Translations under genes and position numbers: made by a program
The notes under the pieces: generated by a model
The model's database searches: none
What the model saw: only the letters and a program-made list of their open reading frames with translations
Told to the model about the DNA's origin: nothing
Shown here: one piece after another, positions 56,881 through 64,000 of the stretch
Position numbering within the stretch: the stretch's first letter is position 1
Layout: every line of letters starts with the position of its first letter
Origin: Saxidomus purpurata
Taxonomy: Eukaryota; Mollusca; Bivalvia; Venerida; Veneridae
Direction: 5' to 3'
Assembly: GCA_022818135.1 (NCBI GenBank)
Contig: JAFMSR010000012.1
Span: 12,901,664 to 12,965,663 of the forward strand
DNA length: 64,000 nt

Positions 56881-59800
56881 AATCAAGCTAAAATAAATTA
56901 GTTTAAACTAAACTAAACCCTACTTATTTCTTACATCAGAGCCTATTTAATACAGGCCATCTCCTATTTTCCTAACATAGGTCTGATGTAATCATGGGCC
57001 TCTGCCACTGAAATGCGACATCCCATTACATCAAAAACTTTTGTAACTGATAGCCACTTTAAACATGTGAGAAACTGACAACTTGTATAAATATCTGTTA
57101 TTTTTATTCTATCTCATTCACACATTTACGGCAAAATGAATGGCCTTAAACACTGGCAACATAATACAGATAGGATAAATAAATAAATGTGAATTTACAG
57201 TTTCCATGAAATAAGAAATAAAACCTACAAAAACTAGATCTTTTTTCGAAAATCAAAAGGAAACAAGCAAAATATAAACAACGGACTGTTATTTATCAAA
57301 CAACACAATGCTCTATTCATCTTTAAGTGCAGTTTGTCATAACACCATTAACTGAAAAAAACACCACATGTAACACTTACGCTCTTCATTTTGCAGTGGT
57401 CAGACCCCCCTCCCCCCCCACCCCTCCCTTCCCCAGCATCAATTCATTTGTAAGTAAAATGCACAAAACAAAACTGAATTAAGCACTTTTCTTTGGACTT
57501 GCTAATAAACAAGTATAATACTTTATATATAAGTTTTAAAGAACATTTAATATTAAAGCATAAGCCATTTTCAATTTTAACAGTTATATAATCAGCTCTA
57601 TAGCTTTACCCTTGGGTTTCTGGGCCTCAAGGTGCAAAATAATGTTGCAACCTTTGGAATGAATAAACTTCTACCAGTGGTCTACAACAATTAACTATAG
57701 AAAAAAGTATAAATGGTATACTACAACTAAATTTCTACAATTTCACTCCTGAGCTATACATGCAGGCATGATGAGACTAAATTCTGACAACACAGATGAG
57801 TCTGTATTCATATTATTGGTCAATATCACTGGTTAACATACAGCTTGACTTAAATCATATTTCCCCCAGTCCACACATTAGAAAAAAATACACATGATAA
57901 AATTAACTAAGGAGGGATTAAGTCCAGCTGTAAACAATAAACAGACAGGGCAAAAAAACAACTAAATTTTAACAAATTATAAATATCACATAAGGTTATA
58001 TCACAGTTAAGCACAACAATAAAAATAAAATGTATGGTATCCTAAATGGGCCACAGGAGACATTAACACGAAAGAAATGTACATAAATAATTTTAGTAGT
58101 TTATAGGATTACCCTGGTCCAAATGCCATTAGGCATTGCTCTTTGAATTGTTTTCAAATATAAATAAATAAAATGTAAAAGCAGTACAAATTGTACCCAG
58201 AATTGTTCTTTTATTTTGTTTTTGTACATAAACAGGGTCCGTATATTACTGTTTGTGTTTAACTCGTTTTTTCATAGTGAATTTAATATAATTATTATGA
58301 TTTTGATATTTATATTGCTAAAATCTGAATTTTATTGCCGAAAATTACGGGAAAATCATATCAAAATCGAAGAAAAAATGCCTTTACAGTAACGACATTA
58401 GTATCAGTAGGGTACAATATTTCACGTGTAAACACGCTTCCGCTCGATAAAGCCGTCGCGTTCATAAATACAGGTAAATCGGCTCGGAAAAAATCAATAG
58501 CGCGACATCATATTTTAGCTTACTTACCATATATAGTAGAGTTTCATAACCCTGTAATATACGGACCCTGACATAAACAATGCAAACGCAGCACTTCAAA
58601 TTTGCAGAATGGCCCACTTTGGACACCATAGCTAGGTATAACTGAACAACGGCTATACATTTTGGCAGTGACTAAACTTGCTATATCTAATATAAAGCGT
58701 ATCAAGGCAATCATGTGAAGTCCATGATCATGCAATAAATACAATTATGTTTTTTTTGTAAATACTCGCACACTTCAAATATCGATGTCAAAATAAATGT
58801 ATTTCTTTCATACGTATTGACATAATACATTGTATATAAACCTATTCATCAACAACCTACATTATAGTTAGCGACATCTTTTCAATATATATACATGTAT
58901 ATATCTATATCACACTTTCGATACAATAAAAATATCTAACATGATTATAGATAAACAACAAAAAAAGAAAACGATAGGGACACCCTGTGTGTAAACATAC
59001 ATAATAACATGCAGGTAATATAAAATGTATTGTACTTATTTTTTTAGTTCGAGAGTATGAATTTGTGTCCTTGTCTTTGAAACCAATAGACCAAACCTTG
59101 AAGACTGGATTTACATCAGCTGATCATTTACCTTACCTTAACTAAAGACCAGGGATGGGTATTGCCAGAAATTTCGTATAATATTTTGCAATATTGCACT
59201 GTATTGCGATACGTATTGCAATAAATTGTGGAGTGAATACTTTGAAATATTCAAACTTGGTTATAATATGGTAATAAAGGAATTAAATCATTCTCTTGAA
59301 AAATGCCTAGTCTTTCTGCTTGTCTTTACACTATACCTATGTGCTAAAAATAGAATATTGAGAAACCTGCAACAAAGTTCAAGCTCATCAAATTTAAGTT
59401 TCAGCTAAAAATGACAGAGAAATGGCAGATTCTTATTTACTTATACAAAAACACAGTAGGAGGTGAAACCCTTAATCAGTGACATTACCCAATCAGTAAC
59501 CTTCCTTGTACCTTACCCATCAATGACCTTACTTGAACTGTAACCTTCACCTACCAATTCTCTTAATCATAATCTCGCCTTTCCAAAGTCTCTAATGGTT
59601 AACCTTTCCCGTACCGTATCTTACCATATTAGTCATATTATTAGCACAAATGCCCACAAATTAGTCCATGTATATATTTGGCAAATACCCAATGAACCTA
59701 TTATTAGATGTACATAATGGAAACACAACAAGGAATCATCCATTTCAACGAACAGGACAATACTTGGTTTGAAGATTTCAAGACTCAATTAACTACACAT

Positions 59801-60224
59801 TATTATATGCCACAAAAAATGTAAACAATAAAAAGTATAGAGTCACAGAAAAAAGCAAAGCATAGTTAAACACTAATAAGTTACATACTACAGACCATAT
59901 AAACCGAACAAACTGTTCTAACACGCCCACTTTAAATACCTGAACATGTATAAGTAACAAACATGTACTTTTTTCTTGACTCATTGTTTACTGTACAGTG
60001 AAGTAAAGTATAGATTTCAAAAACGTCAAGGAAGGAAACAGAAAACTAAAACTGAGAATCATTTTACCCAGCACATTAGAGAGAGAGAGAGAGGTATGCT
60101 GATATTATAAACAAAAGATTCAAGGTAATACAGTCGTAAATTTTTTACTTCGAACAAGTTAACATTGTATGGTACTGAATCCTCAAAATCTGCCAACATG
60201 CTGCACTAAATAAACAGCATACCA

Positions 60225-60330
60225 GTAAGTAGAGTGGATCTGGATCTGGGATCGCAGGTTTGATCCGATCCCCTACTCTGACAGACATAATGGTCCATTA
60301 GATGAGACCTTTAACCTCCAGCCCGACGCA
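60225..60330 (+). repeat. tRNA-like SINE fragment
   Basis: GGATCGCAGGTTTGATCC-like B-box sequence after GTAGAGTGGATCTGG. Confidence 0.35.
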
Positions 60331-61129
60331 TCGGTGATATACATGTAAAAGGCAATACACAAACCATCAAAGACTCCTGGCATTTCCATTAAAATAGGTA
60401 CTGGAGGTTATGATAGGCTATGATGATGATGTTTTGATCGTAAGTATGTCAAAATGTATTTTTTGCAATAATATTACTTATTCTCCATGAAATAAACAGA
60501 GATTAGTACAAGTAGCTTGAAAATACTTGACAATGACTACCATAAACTTTTAGTTTTTTTCATTTCATTGTGAAAAGGTAATAAATGTTAGTCTAATCTT
60601 ATATCAAATAAAAATAACTTCCTATAAACTAATGGCTAGAGAGTGGCATTCACGTAGAAAAGAGGCACCTCTAAACTGAAACTAGTTCTAAAGTCTCCTT
60701 GAAAACATGATCTAAGAAAATGATCAGTTATCATGGTATTCAATTCCAGATTTATATCGAGTGTGTATTCAGCTTTACTAGTAACTCACTGTTAGCTTAC
60801 ACGTAGAGGCTATATCAGCACTATTGCTGGTTGGGAGTGGGACATTACACTAACTCACAACTGTTACCAATAACTGTTTTAGCGTATAAAACTATAAATA
60901 TATATACATGTACCACTAATTAATGTGTAGACTACATGGGGAAACTTTTGATCTTTTCGTATTTTGCTTAATCTATCGAAGCTAAATTAACGAGAGATGT
61001 TTGTAAAACACGTATGCCCCATTACCCCCACCCCCAGTAACTACAACAGAAGTCGTAAGAAATCAACAGGGGTCATCAATTTCCCATAAACAATAATCAT
61101 GCCAAGCTTAAAGACATTACATTAGAGCA

Positions 61130-61650
61130 TTGTCAAATTGTTTGAGCAGAAACAGTTTTTAGATGCAAGGTCATTATGACCTTGAACTTTGATCTAATGA
61201 CCCAAACGTCAATAGGAGTCTTCTGCTCTCTATAATTTTTACTCCCGGCAAGTTTGAAGACCAAAGCTCAAAGCATTTTGAAGTTAATGAGTGAATGTTT
61301 TTTATTTAAGGTCACTGGCCTTGACCTTTGACTTCCAAATCAACAGGGATCATCTTATTTTCACAAACTATAACCCTTGCAAAATCAATAGGGTCCATTT
61401 ACTGCCCATGTCCCTACCATGCTTGAGACCTCTAGGTCAAAGGCTTCTAAATGTATTGAACGGAAACTGTTTTTAAATGGTAAGTCACTGTGACCTTGAC
61501 CTTTGGCCCAGTGATGTCAAAATGAATAGGGTTCGTTGACTGTCCATCACCAATGTCCCTACAAAGTTTGAGACATCTGGGTGAAATCCTTCTCAAGTTA
61601 TTGAACGAAAACCAAAGATCTACCAACCAACAGCTGCAAGGCAATATACT
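61130..61650. repeat. Core-type tandem array (GACCTTGACCTTTG), about 3 units
   Basis: Three diverged units of about 150 bp with CACTGTGACCTTGACCTTTG, TCAATAGG and AAGTTTGAGACATCTGGGT. It resembles the core of the pearl-like elements but I could not define its ends. It probably lies in the 3' UTR or just past the right-hand gene. Confidence 0.5.
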
Positions 61651-61929
61651 CCCACTTCTTCGAAGGTAAGCATAACTACGTTAACTGGACTACTTGAAGG
61701 TAAAATCAGCAATGACAAATCAGTAGCAGACTCACTAGGCAAAACTTAGCTTTCAACAATTGTCATGGATTCAAGAAAAGTTAACCATGTAAATATAAAA
61801 ATAAAAACGTTTTAAAGCCTTTTCTGCACTTTTGCAGGTTCAAAAATTTTGTATTTACGACTAGTTAAGTAACAGTTTATCACAATCTGCTGTAGAAAGA
61901 CGCTCCAAACTCTGACATGGTAAGTTACA

Positions 61930-62025
61930 TCATCGTCTAACAGGTCGGGGGTAAGGTTGAGGATTGTCATCATCATCGTCATCATCGTCATCATCATCAT
62001 CATCTTCATCAGCATACATGGATTG
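61930..62025 (-). CDS. Terminal exon of unrecognised protein (poly-Asp tail)
   Basis: Acceptor TTTTACAG, then 32 codons ending in TGA. The product reads QSMYADE, thirteen Asp, then NPQPYPRPVRR. It joins the 63561-63812 exon in phase 0. I do not recognise the protein. Trinucleotide-like GAT/GAC coding makes the Asp run likely to vary in length. Confidence 0.7.
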   Translation of the reverse strand, partial: QSMYADEDDDDDDDDDDDDDNPQPYPRPVRR

Positions 62026-63812
62026 CTGTAAAATACGAAAATGTATTCTATATAAAACATCAGGATAAAGTTCAATCTTCTCAAAATCACATATTAATCC
62101 ATGCACAAGTTATGATTCTGATTTTCTTGATCAAAAGTTTTAAGAATATCTGATGATACGATAAGACCTAAAATTTATGCAAGCTACCAGAAACGTCTGC
62201 TTATTAAATACAATTTAACTGTACAAAACTTGTAAACTTGTAAAACTCTTTATTAATAAGTTTTTACCAAGAGAAGACTTCTGACAATATTTCATACACA
62301 TTAAACGTTTAACCAGCTGACAAGAAATTGTTTGTCAAAACTAGATTGGAGCTCAATGCCATGCTCAGGAAACAGTGCCGATTTTCTAGATAATGATCCA
62401 GTAATGACTATTCTACTGGTAATCCAGTGTCCTTGATTGTTATTGCTGACCTAACGAAAACACATTTTCAGCCTCTAAGTCACATTTTCAGCCTCCAAAT
62501 TCAAATAAAACTAGAACAAAACTTGGTGTGCTTAGATGTAATTCATTTAATGTCAACCAAACCTTTCAGCTGACGGAATGTAACATAACTCGAGGCATGA
62601 AAGTATTTTGTGATAAAAATGTCATTAGTATGTACATGTAAGCGTGCAAGCAAGGACAAAGTACAACACAAATATACTAGGTGCAAATGTTAGTATTTAA
62701 CACATACTGAACAGTTAACAACTCAGTTGTAGAGAATGTTAAAGTTGACAAATGTAAACTGATATTAGCTTCTAGGACTTAAGCCCTTAGTAAGCAGTTT
62801 AAGGTCCCACCAAAACAACCATATGTAAAATCAGTGGAGGAGCAGGGGATCGAACCCAAGATCCCCTGGAATACCAGTCCAGTGCTTAATCATAAGCCAA
62901 ACATTATCTATATATATAGGCAGTAAGCCAACCATGATCTACTCTGATAAGCAGCAAGCCAACCATGATCTACCCTGATCAGCAACAAGTCAACCATGAT
63001 CTACCCTGATAAGCAACAAGCCAACCATGATCTACTCTATTAGGCAGTAAGCCAACCATGATCTTCTCTGATAGGCAGTAACCCAACCATGATCTACTCT
63101 GATAAGCAACAAGTCAACCATGATCTACCCTGATAAGCAACAAGCCAACCATGATCTACTCTATTAGGCAGTAAGCCAACCATGATCTTCTCTGATAGGC
63201 AGTAACCCAACCATGATCTACTCTGATAAGCAACAAGTCAGCCATGATCTACCCTGATAAGCAACAAGTCAAACATGATCTACCCTGATAAGCAACAAGT
63301 CAACCATGATCTACCCTGATAAGCAACAAGTCAACCATGATCTACTTTGATAGGCAGTAACCCAACCACGAACTACACTGATAGGCAGTAAGCCAACCAT
63401 GATCTACTCTATTAGGCAATTACAAGCCAACCATAACCTAAGCTGATAGGCAGTAAGCAAACCATGACCTACTCCAACAGGGAGTAAGCCAGCCGTCATC
63501 TGTATCTGTTAGCCATGCACATCGAACATCACGTCTACACTACACGAAGCTGCAACTTACACCTACAGTTTGAATGCGTACTCGTTTTTCTCCGCTAGAT
63601 GTCGTTGAATCCCCGTATGTGTACGTGTAAGTGTAAGAGTCACCAGTAGATGTATATTCCGACGTTCCAGTATTCTCCATTGTGTCTGACCTTATAGTAG
63701 AACCGAGGGATGTAATGGTTCCTGGAGGCACAACCATCCCCGGGGGATATGCTGATGTGCTTGCAGTGTCTGTAAATGGGGCCTGTGTGAGATTTAACTT
63801 TCTTGAGAACTC
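61930..63812 (-). CDS. 3' end of an unrecognised gene (two last coding exons; rest beyond right edge)
   Basis: Gene span for the visible part. The coding join is 63812-63561 then 62025-61930 (115 codons plus stop); the upstream exons lie beyond the right edge. The tail is rich in Ser, Thr, Tyr, Gly and Pro, carries no folded-domain motif and ends in the acidic run. This would fit a disordered cytoplasmic or nuclear C terminus, but that is inference. The intron between the exons contains a 31-bp satellite and a SINE. Confidence 0.7.
62780..62902 (-). repeat. tRNA-derived SINE
   Basis: On the minus strand: GGCTTATGATTAAGCACTGG, then GATCTTGGGTTCGATCCCCT (B box). The downstream part GGTGGGACCTTAAACTG is the SINE body. 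T-stem pairing is imperfect. Confidence 0.55.
62917..63505. repeat. 31-bp satellite with 124-bp higher-order unit
   Basis: About 19 units of CAAGCCAACCATGATCTACT plus CTGATAGGCAGT-like ends. Four-unit blocks of 124 bp at 63011-63134 and 63135-63258 are almost identical, so blocks of four were copied together. The array ends about 55 bp before the exon at 63561. Confidence 0.9.
63561..63812 (-). CDS. Penultimate coding exon of the unrecognised gene
   Basis: Acceptor TTTTTACAG at 63813-63821 and strong donor GTAAGT at 63560-63555 flank 84 codons, phase 0 at both ends. The product starts EFSRKLNLTQAPFTD and contains YPPGMVVPPGT and SYTYTYTYGDS. The minus-strand Met at 63737-63735 is internal, not a start. 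Confidence 0.75.
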
Positions 63813-64000
63813 CTGTAAAAAAATAACTATTTGAGAGTCACATTGTAAGAAAATGAAATCACAGACATCTATAACACCTGATTTTAATCTACTGCCTCCA
63901 ATTGGTTAAATGTGAAGAGAGAAAAGAAGCAAATTCCTTGTGTTTAATCAGCTGCCAGCTGCTTGATTTTTAGATAGATAGATTTATTTCAACATAAAAT

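Larger units (their letters stand above)
51583..61929. other. AT-rich region between CIBAR1 and the right-hand gene
   Basis: The two flanking genes converge here, so this stretch must hold both 3' UTRs, whose ends I cannot fix. AATAAA occurs on the plus strand at 51729-51734 and again further on. No exon with coding resemblance was found. Contents seen: a (CA)n tract, a possible MITE, SINE and element fragments, and a core-type array near 61150-61640. Confidence 0.6.

Noticed and set aside
62828..62902. Functional tRNA gene on the minus strand
   Set aside because: The B box is good but acceptor and T-stem pairing fails and a SINE body is attached.
62917..63505. CRISPR-like array
   Set aside because: The 31-bp units are directly abutting with no unique spacers, in an animal intron; this is a satellite.

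Overview
The window is animal nuclear DNA, AT-rich, with short exons in long GT-AG introns and dense with short non-autonomous repeats. The repeats (left arm, core array of about 145-175 bp units rich in GACCTTGACCTT, ACGG-like microsatellite, terminal palindrome) look like the pearl / Helentron-type elements known from bivalves, and the intronless RING/B-box gene is of a kind expanded in bivalves. I infer a bivalve mollusc; the sequence does not show the species.

Four protein-coding loci are supported. (1) 4-15694, minus strand: seven coding exons of an NDRG-family gene. They give the first 193 codons; the 3' part lies before base 1. (2) 33652-35865, plus strand: a complete single-exon TRIM-like protein of 737 aa with RING, two B-boxes, coiled coil and a C-terminal region that may be a beta-propeller. 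(3) 41723-51582, plus strand: a complete seven-exon CIBAR1/FAM92-type BAR protein of 340 aa. (4) 61930-63812, minus strand: the last two coding exons of a gene I do not recognise, ending in a run of 13 Asp. All exon joins in (1), (3) and (4) keep frame. These genes are unrelated in function and do not form an operon.

Between and inside them: 15.7-33.5 kb has no convincing exon and holds many elements, one of them nested in another. 35.9-41.7 kb holds a palindromic MITE, a tRNA-like SINE, a GC-richer patch with possible histone remnants and a decayed PHD-finger ORF. 51.6-61.9 kb is AT-rich and probably includes 3' UTRs. Gene introns carry MITEs, SINEs and minisatellites, two of which touch or lie within 15 bp of splice sites.

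The most interesting signal is that at least six unlike repeat families share one blueprint: a short hairpin next to CTTG/CTAG at one end, tandem core units, a microsatellite, and a terminal palindrome that repeats the sequence beside the first hairpin. I read these as Helentron-like non-autonomous elements. No transposase, Rep-helicase, CRISPR or prokaryote-type system is visible.
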